Assembly (NCBI RefSeq): GCF_014653695.1 | Contig: NZ_BNAR01000021.1 | Location: 60,925-124,924 of the forward strand | Direction of reading: 5' to 3' | Origin: Lentzea cavernae | GTDB taxonomy: Bacteria > Actinomycetota > Actinomycetes > Mycobacteriales > Pseudonocardiaceae | Length of the DNA: 64,000 bases | Shown: piece by piece, positions 42,878-50,975 of the stretch | How positions within the stretch are numbered: position 1 is the first letter of the stretch | Layout of the letters: each line of letters starts with the position of its first letter | Program-made: the position numbers and the translations under genes | Notes under the pieces: model-generated | The model's input: the letters and a program-made list of their open reading frames with translations, nothing else | The model's database searches: none | What the model was told of the DNA's origin: nothing

Positions 42878-43648
42878 TCAGCGTTCGCGGACGAACAGCG
42901 CCTGCGCCGTCGTCCCCACCGGCCCCTGAACGTCGTGCACCACGCTGGTCGCGAGCCCGGCCCCGTCCGGCCCGATGGTCGTCCGCGCGTCCATCCCCAC
43001 CCACTCGCCGACGGGCCGGCGGTGCAGGTGGACCGTCAGATCCGTGTTGATGGCGTACCACTTGCGAATGTCCACACGGGACGAAACGCCGCTGGCCGAG
43101 TCGACGACGGCGAACACCCGCTCCTCCGGTGAGGGCTCGGAACCCTCGACCACGGCCACGCGCGGGCGCGCCCACACCTGGGCGTCGCCCGGCGTGAAGA
43201 TGCCGCCCGACACGGAGAGCCACTCCACGGCGGCCAGGTAGCCGCCGCCCCAGTGCTCGGGGATCTCCATCGGGACGGCCGACGACGGCGGTGCCAGGGC
43301 GGGGACCTCGCCTCCTGCCACGGAGGTGGTGTCGGAGGTGACGATGCGCCAGGCGCGGGCCGTCAGCACCGCGCGGCCTTCGTGCGACAGCGAGGCCGCC
43401 AGCAGTTCGACGGAGCGGCCGGGGCGTTCGACGGAGGTGGAGACGGTCAGGTCGGCCACCGGTACCGGGCCCAGCACCTCGAACGTGACGCGGGCCAGGG
43501 CGGACGAGGGGTTGCCCAGGCCCAGCAGCGAGCGCACCAGGAGCGCGGAGGGTGGGCCGAGGTGCTGGCTGTCGGGGCCCCACGGGCCGACGGTGTGCGG
43601 TGTGGAGCGGTAGGTGTCGCCGCCCAGCGGGAGGTAGAAGGCCGGCAT
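42878..43648 (-). CDS. Acyl-CoA thioesterase-like double hot-dog protein
   Basis: The 256-aa product looks like a TesB-type thioesterase with two hot-dog halves. The first half holds HLGPPSALLVRSL, ARVTFEVLGPVPVADLTV and GRSVELLAASLSHEGRAVLTARAWR; the second holds the conserved RKWYAINTDLTVHLHRRPVGEWVGMDA. It would hydrolyse acyl-CoA thioesters in the cytosol. Its ATG overlaps the stop of the RecB-type nuclease (TGATG), so the two are coupled, an arrangement also known near the mycobacterial Rv2119 region. Confidence 0.82.
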   Translation of the reverse strand: MPAFYLPLGGDTYRSTPHTVGPWGPDSQHLGPPSALLVRSLLGLGNPSSALARVTFEVLGPVPVADLTVSTSVERPGRSVELLAASLSHEGRAVLTARAWRIVTSDTTSVAGGEVPALAPPSSAVPMEIPEHWGGGYLAAVEWLSVSGGIFTPGDAQVWARPRVAVVEGSEPSPEERVFAVVDSASGVSSRVDIRKWYAINTDLTVHLHRRPVGEWVGMDARTTIGPDGAGLATSVVHDVQGPVGTTAQALFVRER

Positions 43649-44493
43649 CAGTCGCGGTCCTGCAGGGGCTCGGTGTCGTCGGGCTCCGGCCAGCCCGGGT
43701 AGGGCGGCGGGGTGCCGTCGAAGGCCGGGCAGAAGGCCTTGTGGTCGCAGTAGTCGCACAGGCGGCCGGGGTTCGGGCGGAAGTCGCCCGTCGGGGCCGC
43801 GCGCATGATGGCCTGCCAGATCGCGTCGAGGGTGCGCTCGAAGCGGGCCAGTTCGGACTCGTCGGGGGTGTAGGCGAGGGCCTGGCGGTCGGCGAGGTAC
43901 ATCAGGCGCAGCTGGCGGGGGACGACGCCGCGCAGCTTCCACAGGACGAGGGCGTAGAACTTCATCTGGAACAACGCCTTCGCCTCGCCGATCTCGCGGG
44001 GCGCGGCGCCGGTCTTGTAGTCCACGACGCGGATCTCGCCCGTCGGGGCGACGTCGACGCGGTCGATGTAGCCGCGCAGCAGCACGCCGGAGGGCAGTTC
44101 GGACTCCACGAGGAGCTCGCGGGACTCCGGCTCGAGGCGGCGGGGGTCCTCGAGGCCGAAGTAGCCGTCGAGGAGTTTCGTGGCGGACTCGAGCCACTCC
44201 GCTTCCTCGGCACCGCCGGGCTCCTCGAAGAGGGTGGCGAACTCCGGGCGTTCGGCCTTCACGCGCTCCCAGGCCGGCGTGATCATCGAACGGGCTCGGT
44301 CGGGCACGCGTTCGGCGGCGGGCAGGGCGAACAGGTCCTCGAGCACCGCGTGCACCACCGTGCCGCGCACCTGCGCCTTCGTCGGCCTCTCCGGCAGCCG
44401 GTCGACGGCGCGGAACCGGTAGAGCAGCGGGCACTGCTTGAAGTCCCCTGCCCGGGAAGGCGAGAGCGCGGGCCTGCGCAACGTGGTGCTCAT
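43648..44493 (-). CDS. RecB-family (Cas4/AddB-like) iron-sulfur nuclease
   Basis: The 281-aa protein is a stand-alone PD-(D/E)XK nuclease. The active-site segment is GYIDRVDV followed by IRVVDYKTG; a His near HAVLEDLF completes the motif set. One Cys near the N-terminus (FKQCPLLYRFR) and three at the C-terminus (CDYCDHKAFCP) match the 4Fe-4S cluster of AddB/Cas4-type exonucleases. The likely role is DNA end processing in repair. ATG 44493 lies exactly seven bases after the -10 of a damage-type promoter, so the mRNA is probably leaderless; upstream in-frame starts would lie inside that promoter. No CRISPR genes are present, so a Cas4 role is not supported. Confidence 0.9.
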   Translation of the reverse strand: MSTTLRRPALSPSRAGDFKQCPLLYRFRAVDRLPERPTKAQVRGTVVHAVLEDLFALPAAERVPDRARSMITPAWERVKAERPEFATLFEEPGGAEEAEWLESATKLLDGYFGLEDPRRLEPESRELLVESELPSGVLLRGYIDRVDVAPTGEIRVVDYKTGAAPREIGEAKALFQMKFYALVLWKLRGVVPRQLRLMYLADRQALAYTPDESELARFERTLDAIWQAIMRAAPTGDFRPNPGRLCDYCDHKAFCPAFDGTPPPYPGWPEPDDTEPLQDRD

Positions 44494-44500
44494 GGTTCGC

Positions 44501-44523
44501 ACCATAGGACAGGGGTCTGACAA
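44501..44523 (-). promoter_or_regulatory. RecA-NDp (PafBC)-like promoter of the RecB-type nuclease gene
   Basis: Minus strand: TTGTCAGAC, 8 bases (CCCTGTCC), TATGGT. The -35 part matches TTGTCRGTG at 7 of 9 positions, and spacing and TANNNT are exact. The start codon begins seven bases after the -10. A DNA-repair nuclease is a natural member of the LexA-independent damage regulon. Confidence 0.65.
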
Positions 44524-44577
44524 TCCTGGAGACGGCACCGAACCGCGAGATCACACCTACCGCTCTACAGTGCTCCC

Positions 44578-45696
44578 GTGGCCGCGCGGACCAGTGATCG
44601 AGTGGGTGGCCTGCTGCTGTTCCGGGTGGCGGGCATCCCCGTGTTGCTCGCGCCGTCGTGGTGGATCGGTTCGGCGATCGTGGTGGCCTTCTACGCCCCG
44701 TTCGTCGACGACCTGGCCCCAGGCACGCCGCCGGGCGTCGGCCTGGTGATGGCGGTGCTGCTGGCCGTGTTCCTCGGCCTGTCGGTGCTCGCGCACGAAC
44801 TGGGCCACTGCGTCGCCGCGCTCCGGCTGGGCCTGCCGGTCAGAAGACTGCACCTGTTCCTGCTGGGCGGGTCGACCGAGATCCTGCGCACGCCCGGCAA
44901 ACCCAGCCACGAGGGCGTGGTCGCGGGCGCGGGACCCGTCGTGTCCGTCGCGCTGGCGGCCGCCTTCGGCATCGGCGCGACGGTGATGAACCAGGACGGC
45001 GTCCTGTGGGTGCTGGTCTTCCAGCTCGCCGCCGCCAACGCCGCCGTCGCGATCTTCAACCTCCTGCCCGGCCTTCCGCTGGACGGCGGCCGGATCGTGC
45101 GGGCCGGCGTGTGGGCGATGACCGGGCAACGGGCGACGGGCACTCGTGTCGCCGTGGTCGGTGGTATCGCCGTGGCCATCGCGTTGGTGGTGTGGGCGCT
45201 GTACGGCGTCGCGGAAGGCGCACAGGACCGTTGGCTGCGCTTCGGCGTGTGCGTGCTCACGGCGTGGGGCGTCGTCGCCGGTGCGAGGAGTGAGCTCGCG
45301 AGCGAGCGCCGCCGCACGTGGCCCGCGGGGGTGACCCTCGACGACCTCATCCGCCCCGTGCTCCAGCTCCCGGCGGAGAGTCCCGTCGCGGACGCGCTGA
45401 GCACGTCGGCCGGGCGGGGCGTGGTGCTGGTGCGGGCGGACGGCGTCGCCGCCGGTCTGCTCGACGCCGAACTGGCGCGCAAGCTCGCCGCCGCAAGCCC
45501 TTTCGCACCCGCCGAGCAGGCCGCGGAACCGATCCGGCCGGAGACCGTGCTGTTCGCCGGCGAGGCCGGTGAGGAGATCGTGAAGCAGGTGCAGGAGACC
45601 GCCGCGTGGCAGTTCCTCGTCGTCGATCTCGAAGGCCGCCCGGCCGGTGTGCTGCGCAGGGAGGACCTGCGTGCGGCCATTGAGAAGGGCGTTTGA
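44578..45696 (+). CDS. M50 site-2-type metalloprotease with C-terminal CBS-like region
   Basis: The 372-aa protein has about six membrane helices (about 1-225) with zinc ligands in AHELGHC and the third ligand in NLLPGLPLDGGRI, the hallmarks of intramembrane site-2 proteases of the Rip3/SpoIVFB branch. A cytosolic CBS-like domain (about 250-372) follows. Such enzymes cut membrane-embedded anti-sigma factors or regulators. GTG 44578 follows TACAGT (44566-44571) by six bases, suggesting a leaderless start. It is divergent from the RecB-type nuclease and is followed 12 bases later by trmI. Its substrate is unknown. Confidence 0.88.
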   Translation: MAARTSDRVGGLLLFRVAGIPVLLAPSWWIGSAIVVAFYAPFVDDLAPGTPPGVGLVMAVLLAVFLGLSVLAHELGHCVAALRLGLPVRRLHLFLLGGSTEILRTPGKPSHEGVVAGAGPVVSVALAAAFGIGATVMNQDGVLWVLVFQLAAANAAVAIFNLLPGLPLDGGRIVRAGVWAMTGQRATGTRVAVVGGIAVAIALVVWALYGVAEGAQDRWLRFGVCVLTAWGVVAGARSELASERRRTWPAGVTLDDLIRPVLQLPAESPVADALSTSAGRGVVLVRADGVAAGLLDAELARKLAAASPFAPAEQAAEPIRPETVLFAGEAGEEIVKQVQETAAWQFLVVDLEGRPAGVLRREDLRAAIEKGV

Positions 45697-45708
45697 CACC
45701 ATTGCGCG

Positions 45709-46536
45709 GTGATTAGCGCAAGTGGACCGTTCCAGCCGGGTGACCGGGTACAGCTGACCGACCCCAAGGGCCGGCACTACACGGTCGTCCTCGAGCCCGG
45801 CAAGGAGTACCACACCCACCGCGGCGCCATCCCGCACGACCTGCTGCTCGGGCAGCCGGAGGGGTCCGTGGTGCAGTCGGTCGGCGGCACCAACTTCCTG
45901 GCGCTGCGCCCGCTGCTGCCGGACTACGTGCTGTCGATGCCGCGCGGCGCGCAGGTCATCTACCCGAAGGACGCCGCGCAGATCTGCATGTACGGCGACA
46001 TCTTCCCGGGCGCGCGCGTCCTGGAGGCCGGTGCGGGCTCCGGCGCGTTGTCGTGCTCACTGCTGCGCGCGGTGGGGGAGAAGGGCAGCGTCCAGTCCTA
46101 CGAGGTGCGCGACGACCACGCGGTCCACGCCATCCGCAACGTGGAGACGTTCTTCGGCGAGCGCCCCGGCAACTGGTCGATCACCGTCGACGACGTGAAG
46201 AACCACGAGGGCGAGGTCGACCGGGTCATCCTCGACATGCTCTCGCCGTGGGAGGTCCTGCCCACGGTCGCCAAGAACCTCATCCCCGGCGGCGTCCTCG
46301 TCGTCTACGTCGCCACCACCACGCAGCTCTCCGTCGTCACCGAGGCGCTGCGCGAGATGACGTGCTTCACCGAGCCGCACGCGTGGGAGACGCTCGTGCG
46401 CCCGTGGCACGTCGTCGGCCTCGCCGTGCGCCCGGAGCACCGGATGATCGCGCACACCGCGTTCCTGCTGACCACGCGCAGGCTCGCCGAGGGCGTGACG
46501 GCGCCGAGGCCGCAGCGCCGCCCCAGCAAGGGCTGA
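45709..46536 (+). CDS. trmI: tRNA (adenine58-N1)-methyltransferase
   Basis: TrmI methylates N1 of A58 in the T-loop of tRNAs with S-adenosylmethionine and works as a homotetramer. The 275-aa product has the N-terminal beta domain (YTVVLEPGKEYHTHRGAIPHDLLLGQPEG) and a Rossmann methyltransferase domain with motif I VLEAGAGSGALSCSLLRAV, YEVRDDHA and the motif IV-like VILDMLSPWE. The start is GTG 45709. It corresponds to mycobacterial Rv2118c, in the same neighbourhood as the RecB-type nuclease. Confidence 0.94.
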   Translation: MISASGPFQPGDRVQLTDPKGRHYTVVLEPGKEYHTHRGAIPHDLLLGQPEGSVVQSVGGTNFLALRPLLPDYVLSMPRGAQVIYPKDAAQICMYGDIFPGARVLEAGAGSGALSCSLLRAVGEKGSVQSYEVRDDHAVHAIRNVETFFGERPGNWSITVDDVKNHEGEVDRVILDMLSPWEVLPTVAKNLIPGGVLVVYVATTTQLSVVTEALREMTCFTEPHAWETLVRPWHVVGLAVRPEHRMIAHTAFLLTTRRLAEGVTAPRPQRRPSKG

Positions 46537-46549
46537 CCGCACCGACGCG

Positions 46550-46584
46550 AAGGGCCTCGCACTTCACGGAAGTGCGAGGCCCTT
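46550..46584. terminator. Strong bidirectional terminator after trmI
   Basis: A perfect 16-bp stem with a 3-base loop (AAGGGCCTCGCACTTC, ACG, then its exact complement) lies between the convergent ends of trmI and the Pro/Gly/Gln-rich membrane protein gene. It is the longest perfect hairpin seen in the window. Confidence 0.9.
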
Positions 46585-46594
46585 CTGCGTCAGA

Positions 46595-47470
46595 TCAGTT
46601 GCTCTCGAGCTTGTCGATGCCGCACACCGTCCACTTGCCGCCCTCCTTGGACAGCTTGTAGATGATGGCGCCCGAGGCGGTCTTGCCCGGGTTGGCCGGA
46701 TCGGCGAGCCCGGTGAGGCTCTGCCGGAACGTGCCCGTGCTGCCCGACGTCCTGACCTCCGACACGGTCGCCTTGACGCTCGGGTTCGGCGTGCTGGTCT
46801 GGGCCTTGAGCTTGGGGAACTCCGCCGTGCACACGAGGTCCTTGACGTCGTTCGGCGAGCTGCTGCCCGCGCGGACGCCCTTCAGGACCCTGTCGGTGAA
46901 CTCCTGCGCGACGTCCTCGGCGGCGCTGTCGCCACCGCTCGGTGAGCTCTTCGACGACGGCGCCGGCTTCGTGCTGCCGTCCGAGGGGTCCGAGTTCGAG
47001 CTCGTGGACGTCGGCGCGGCGGTGGTGCTGTTCGAGTCGCCGCCGGTGAGCAGGACCGCGGCGGTGATGCCACCGCCGACCAGGACCAGCACGCCGACGA
47101 CGACGCCGATGATCAGGCCGGTGTTGCTCTTCTTGGGAGGCGGGGGACCGCCGAACCCGCCGGGCTGGCCGTACGGCTGCTGGCCGTAGGGGCCGGGCTG
47201 GCCGTACGGACCCTGCTGCTGGCCGTACTGGCCCTGCTGCGGGAAGCCACCGCTCTGCGGACCCTGCTGCGGGAAGCCGCCGCTCTGCGGGTTCTGCCCG
47301 CCGAACGGGTCCTGCTGCGGCTGGCCGTACTGACCGGGCTGCTGGCCGTACCCCGGCGGGGGCTGCTGGCCGTAGCCGGGCTGGGGCAGCGGGCCCGGCT
47401 GCTGGCCGTGGCCGGGTTGCTGCGGCGGCTGCTGCCCGTAGGGCCCTGGCTGCTGCGGCGGGTAGGTCAT
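46595..47470 (-). CDS. Pro/Gly/Gln/Tyr-rich single-pass membrane protein, downstream paralogue
   Basis: The 291-aa product has a low-complexity N-terminus (about 1-112) of repeated YGQQPP, PGQYGQ and GPYGQ units, a Lys pair, one membrane helix (about 116-142, LIIGVVVGVLVLVGGGITAAVLL) and an extracytoplasmic part: a Ser/Thr/Pro linker, then a domain of about 110 residues (about 178-291) with two Cys (LVCTAEF, WTVCGID). That domain resembles small secreted lumazine-binding/DUF4878-like folds, but this is uncertain. It is a tandem duplicate of the next gene, with a different C-terminal domain. GGGGGA precedes the ATG. Confidence 0.75.
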   Translation of the reverse strand: MTYPPQQPGPYGQQPPQQPGHGQQPGPLPQPGYGQQPPPGYGQQPGQYGQPQQDPFGGQNPQSGGFPQQGPQSGGFPQQGQYGQQQGPYGQPGPYGQQPYGQPGGFGGPPPPKKSNTGLIIGVVVGVLVLVGGGITAAVLLTGGDSNSTTAAPTSTSSNSDPSDGSTKPAPSSKSSPSGGDSAAEDVAQEFTDRVLKGVRAGSSSPNDVKDLVCTAEFPKLKAQTSTPNPSVKATVSEVRTSGSTGTFRQSLTGLADPANPGKTASGAIIYKLSKEGGKWTVCGIDKLESN

Positions 47471-47487
47471 GGGAATTCCCCCGAAGA
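47033..47487 (-). repeat. Duplicated DNA block, downstream copy
   Basis: The DNA encoding the N-terminal repeats, membrane helix and start of the linker is nearly identical to 47912-48379, including the leader with CCCCCGAAG and TGGATGA upstream of the ATG. The blocks differ by short in-frame insertions or deletions of PGQ units. The downstream sequences, encoding the extracytoplasmic domains, are unrelated. Confidence 0.8.
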
Positions 47488-47504
47488 TGGATGAACCGGA
47501 CCGG

Positions 47505-48362
47505 CTAGCGGGTCGTCGGGACCTTGATGTCCTTCATCAGCATGCAGACCTTCCAGTCGCCCGAGACCTTCTTGAACTTCACGTCGGAGTCGATGGTCTG
47601 GGACTGGCCGCCGTACTCGCCGGTGATGGTCAGCGTGACGGTCGCCTCGTCGCCGGAGATCTTCGAGCTCTTGTACGTCATCTTCGGCACCGGCAGCTTC
47701 TTGGCCTCCTCGGCCAGCTTCCGCTGCTCCGGGGTCAGCCTCTTCTCGGCCTCGGCCGCCTCGTCGAGCATCTCCTTGCAGGCCATCGACTTGGCCTTGC
47801 TCTCGTTCTTGGAGACCGCCACGTCGATGTACTCGTCGACGACCTTCTTGAGGTCGGCCTCGTCGCCACCGCTCGAACCGGAGTCCGAGGTGCCGGAGCT
47901 GCTGGAGTTGCTCGAGTCGCCGCCGGTGAGCAGGACCGCGGCGGTGATGCCACCGCCGACGAGCACCAGCACGCCGACGATGACGCCGATGATCAGGCCG
48001 GTGTTGCTCTTCTTGGGCGGCGGGCCGCCGAACCCGCCGGGCTGGCCGTAGGGCTGCTGGCCGTACTGACCGGGCTGGCCGTAGGGGCCGGGCTGACCGT
48101 ACTGACCCTGCTGCTGGCCGTACTGGCCCTGCTGGCCCTGCTGCGGGAAGCCGCCGCTCTGCGGGTTCTGCCCGCCGAACGGGTCCTGCTGCGGCTGGCC
48201 GTACTGACCGGGCTGCTGGCCGTAGCCGGGGGGCGGCTGCTGGCCGTAACCGGGCTGCGGCTGCTGGCCGTGACCCGGCTGCTGCGGCGGCTGCTGCCCG
48301 TACGGCCCGCCGGGCGGCGGCTGCTGCCCGTAGGGACCGGGCTGCTGCGGCGGGTAGGTCAT
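47505..48362 (-). CDS. Pro/Gly/Gln/Tyr-rich single-pass membrane protein, upstream paralogue
   Basis: The 285-aa product shares the low-complexity N-terminus (about 1-117) and membrane helix (about 122-148) with its downstream paralogue almost word for word. It then diverges into a Ser/Gly linker and a charged extracytoplasmic domain (about 165-285) with AKSMACKEMLDEAAEAEKRL and WKVCMLMKDI, of DUF4878-like appearance. It is 34 bases upstream of the other copy on the same strand, so the two are cotranscribed. GGGGGAG lies before the ATG. The cytoplasmic PGQ-rich tail could form a flexible interaction region. Confidence 0.75.
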   Translation of the reverse strand: MTYPPQQPGPYGQQPPPGGPYGQQPPQQPGHGQQPQPGYGQQPPPGYGQQPGQYGQPQQDPFGGQNPQSGGFPQQGQQGQYGQQQGQYGQPGPYGQPGQYGQQPYGQPGGFGGPPPKKSNTGLIIGVIVGVLVLVGGGITAAVLLTGGDSSNSSSSGTSDSGSSGGDEADLKKVVDEYIDVAVSKNESKAKSMACKEMLDEAAEAEKRLTPEQRKLAEEAKKLPVPKMTYKSSKISGDEATVTLTITGEYGGQSQTIDSDVKFKKVSGDWKVCMLMKDIKVPTTR

Positions 48363-48379
48363 CGGAACTCCCCCGAAGT
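47912..48379 (-). repeat. Duplicated DNA block, upstream copy
   Basis: This is the upstream partner of the block at 47033-47487: the same PGQ-repeat, membrane helix and ribosome-site leader at DNA level. The low-complexity codon repeats (CTGCTGGCCGTA-type units on the plus strand) could drive slippage or recombination. Confidence 0.8.
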
Positions 48380-49020
48380 GGATGAGGTGATCTTTCGCTG
48401 GACATTGTCGTACGTCGCCCTGTGACTCGCGGGCGAATGGTGCCTATCGACACGCACGAGTGGTTATGCACACGCCCTGAGTTGCGTTCTGGGCGCGCGA
48501 AGGCCGTGTCTGATAACGATTGTGGCAACTCCACCGGGAATCGAGTGCGATGCACTGCGCTGTCGGTGTGGTGAGCCGGTCGCGCCGGCGGAACCACCCG
48601 GTTGGCCGCAGGCCTTCCGGTCGCACCGGAGGCCCGCTCGAACGGGGCCTCGGACGGGTACGAACGGGGTGAGTTGCGGTGCGTGACCACCGAACGGGTC
48701 AATCGCTGGTCCACCTGGTGGGACGATGGCGGATTGCCGCCCGTCACCGGCTCGCGAGCCGCACCAGGCGTGTCCGCGGTCGCCCGCGGGTGGTCGCGGA
48801 CCGTGGGGACCGGGTGCCCGCACAGGTGCGCCCATGATCCCCTCCTCGGGCTTCTCGCAGGTAGTTTGGCGTGTCGTGGTGCGAAACGCCGGTGGTGGTT
48901 TCTGAGACGCACCGTAGCGGGTGGGCGGGCGAACCGGACACCGAGATGGAGCAGTTGACCTCTGTTGGAGGCAGTGCCGTTGCGTCACACGAGCGAAGAT
49001 GATGTTGTGGGTACCCCATT
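48363..49020. other. Long intergenic region upstream of arc
   Basis: About 660 bases separate the PGQ-protein gene from the arc promoter. A minus-strand ORF at 48464-48835 has an ATG with GGAGGGG just upstream, but its codons show little third-position GC bias and its Pro/Arg/Gly-rich product matches nothing I know, so it is probably not a gene. The other ORFs are similarly weak. A promoter for the minus-strand genes must lie near 48400-48520. No repeat or tRNA was seen. Confidence 0.5.
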
Positions 49021-49043
49021 TTGTCGGTGATCGCCGGTACCGT
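49021..49043 (+). promoter_or_regulatory. RecA-NDp (PafBC) promoter of arc, exact match
   Basis: TTGTCGGTG, 8 bases (ATCGCCGG), TACCGT: an exact match to the LexA-independent damage promoter TTGTCRGTG-N8-TANNNT. The predicted start point near 49050 leaves a 25-base leader containing GGGAGGAGG before ATG 49076. Confidence 0.75.
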
Positions 49044-49075
49044 AATCGGTACGAACACGGGAGGAGGGTGCCGAC

Positions 49076-50869
49076 ATGCAGCACGGTCATCCCGGCAGCC
49101 AACCCGATGAGGGTGGCGAGCTGAACCAGGGCAACAATTCTGCTGAGCTGACAGCGCAGATCAGGTTCCTCGAGGACGAGATTGCGTCGTTGCGTCGCAA
49201 GCTGACCGAGTCGCCGCGGCACACGCGGTTGCTCGAGCAGCGCTTGGCTGAGGCGACAGAGCGCGTCAGCCAGCTGACCGAGCGAAACACGAAGCTCATA
49301 GACACCCTCCGCGAAGCACGAAGCCAGCTGCTCGCGCTGCGTGAGGAAGTCGACCGGCTGGCGCAACCGCCCAGCGGGTACGGCGTCTTCATGGCGCGGT
49401 TCGACGACGGCACCGTGGACGTCTTCACCTCCGGCCGCAGGATGCGGGTGGCCGTGTCCCCCGCGGTCGAGCCGGAGAAGATCGCCTACGGCCAGTCCGT
49501 CCGTCTCAACGAGGCGCTGACGGTCGTCGAGGCCGGTGGGTTCGAGCGTTCAGGTGAGGTCTGCGCACTGCGCGAGGTGCTCACCGACGACGACGACACC
49601 ATCGCGCGGGCGTTGGTCGTCGGCCACGCGGACGAGGAGAGGGTGGTCTGGCTCGCCCAGCCCCTGCTCGACTCGCCGCTGAAGCCCGGCGACTCGTTGC
49701 TGGTCGACTCGAAGGCGGGTTTCGCCTACGAACGGGTCCCCAAGGCCGAGGTCGAGGACCTCGTGCTCGAGGAGGTCCCGGACATCGACTACAACGACAT
49801 CGGTGGCCTCTCCCGGCAGATCGAGCAGATCCGCGACGCCGTGGAGCTGCCGTTCCTGCACGCCGACCTGTTCCGCGAGTACGAGCTGCGCCCGCCCAAG
49901 GGCGTGCTGCTCTACGGCCCTCCCGGCTGCGGCAAGACGCTCATCGCCAAGGCGGTGGCGAACTCGCTGGCCAAGAAGGTGCGGGAGATCCGCGGCGAGA
50001 CCGACAAGCAGGCCAAGTCGTACTTCCTCAACATCAAGGGCCCCGAGCTCCTCAACAAGTTCGTCGGTGAGACCGAGCGGCACATCCGCCTGATCTTCCA
50101 GCGGGCTCGCGAGAAGGCGTCCGACGGCACCCCCGTGATCGTGTTCTTCGACGAGATGGACTCGATCTTCCGCACCCGTGGTTCGGGTGTGTCGTCCGAC
50201 GTCGAGACGACGATCGTGCCCCAGCTCCTCGCCGAGATCGACGGCGTCGAGGGCCTGGAAAACGTCATCGTCATCGGCGCCTCCAACCGCGAGGACATGA
50301 TCGACCCGGCGATCCTCCGCCCCGGCCGACTCGACGTGAAGATCAAGATCGAGCGACCGGACGCCGAGGGCGCGAAGGACATCTTCAACAAGTACCTGAC
50401 GCCCAACCTCCCGCTGCACGCCGACGACCTCGCCGAGTTCGGCGGGGACCCGAAGGCCTGCATCGAGGGCATGGTGCAGCACACCGTGGAGCGCATGTAC
50501 GAGGAGTCCGAGGACAACCGGTTCCTGGAGGTCACCTACGCCAACGGTGACAAGGAGGTCCTGTACTTCAGGGACTTCAACTCCGGCGCCATGATCCAGA
50601 ACATCGTCGACAGGGCCAAGAAGGCGGCGATCAAGTCGCTGCTCGACACCAAGCAGCCCGGACTCTCCGTCCGGCACCTGCAGGCGGCCATCCTCGACGA
50701 GTTCGCCGAGAACGAGGACCTGCCGAACACGACGAACCCCGACGACTGGGCTCGCATCTCGGGCAAGAAGGGCGAGCGGATCGTCTACATCCGCACGCTC
50801 GTCACCGGGAAGAACCAGGACGCGGGCCGCGCGATCGACACGGCCACGAACACCGGCACGTACCTGTAG
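49076..50869 (+). CDS. arc: Proteasome-associated AAA+ ATPase Arc/Mpa
   Basis: Arc forms a hexameric ring that recognises Pup through its coiled coils, unfolds pupylated proteins and threads them into the 20S proteasome. The 597-aa product has the N-terminal coiled coil (about 20-80), the double OB-fold interdomain (about 85-235) and an AAA domain with Walker A GPPGCGKT (about 281-288), Walker B VIVFFDEMDSIF and sensor ASNREDMIDPAILRPGRLD. It ends in GTYL; the penultimate Tyr is the residue that docks the proteasome and opens its gate. GGGAGGAGG precedes the ATG. In mycobacteria the gene is called mpa. It is followed by a strong terminator and is separated from dop by 9.4 kb. Confidence 0.96.
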   Translation: MQHGHPGSQPDEGGELNQGNNSAELTAQIRFLEDEIASLRRKLTESPRHTRLLEQRLAEATERVSQLTERNTKLIDTLREARSQLLALREEVDRLAQPPSGYGVFMARFDDGTVDVFTSGRRMRVAVSPAVEPEKIAYGQSVRLNEALTVVEAGGFERSGEVCALREVLTDDDDTIARALVVGHADEERVVWLAQPLLDSPLKPGDSLLVDSKAGFAYERVPKAEVEDLVLEEVPDIDYNDIGGLSRQIEQIRDAVELPFLHADLFREYELRPPKGVLLYGPPGCGKTLIAKAVANSLAKKVREIRGETDKQAKSYFLNIKGPELLNKFVGETERHIRLIFQRAREKASDGTPVIVFFDEMDSIFRTRGSGVSSDVETTIVPQLLAEIDGVEGLENVIVIGASNREDMIDPAILRPGRLDVKIKIERPDAEGAKDIFNKYLTPNLPLHADDLAEFGGDPKACIEGMVQHTVERMYEESEDNRFLEVTYANGDKEVLYFRDFNSGAMIQNIVDRAKKAAIKSLLDTKQPGLSVRHLQAAILDEFAENEDLPNTTNPDDWARISGKKGERIVYIRTLVTGKNQDAGRAIDTATNTGTYL

Positions 50870-50879
50870 GACCGCTTCA

Positions 50880-50925
50880 CCGAACCGCCCCGGTCGTTTC
50901 CCACGGCCGGGGCGGTTCGGCTTTT
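50880..50925 (+). terminator. Rho-independent terminator of arc
   Basis: A perfect 14-bp stem (CCGAACCGCCCCGG with its complement) encloses a 13-base loop, followed by CTTTTCC. It begins 11 bases after the arc stop, so arc is monocistronic. Confidence 0.88.
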
Positions 50926-50975
50926 CCGCCCCGACGGTGGTGCGCACCGGCCTAGGATCCCGTTCGGGGGGAGAC

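Noticed and set aside
43648..44493. Cas4 assignment for the RecB-type nuclease
   Set aside because: The iron-sulfur nuclease fold fits, but no CRISPR array or other cas gene is present; a repair exonuclease is the simpler reading.
47170..48360. Regularly spaced CTGCTGGCCGTA-like repeats suggesting a CRISPR array
   Set aside because: They encode in-frame PGQ/YGQ units of two membrane proteins, have no constant-length spacers and no cas genes nearby.
48464..48835. 123-aa minus-strand ORF with GGAGGGG before its ATG
   Set aside because: Codons lack the strong third-position GC bias, the product is Pro/Gly/Arg-rich without recognisable features, and the ribosome-site match could be chance.
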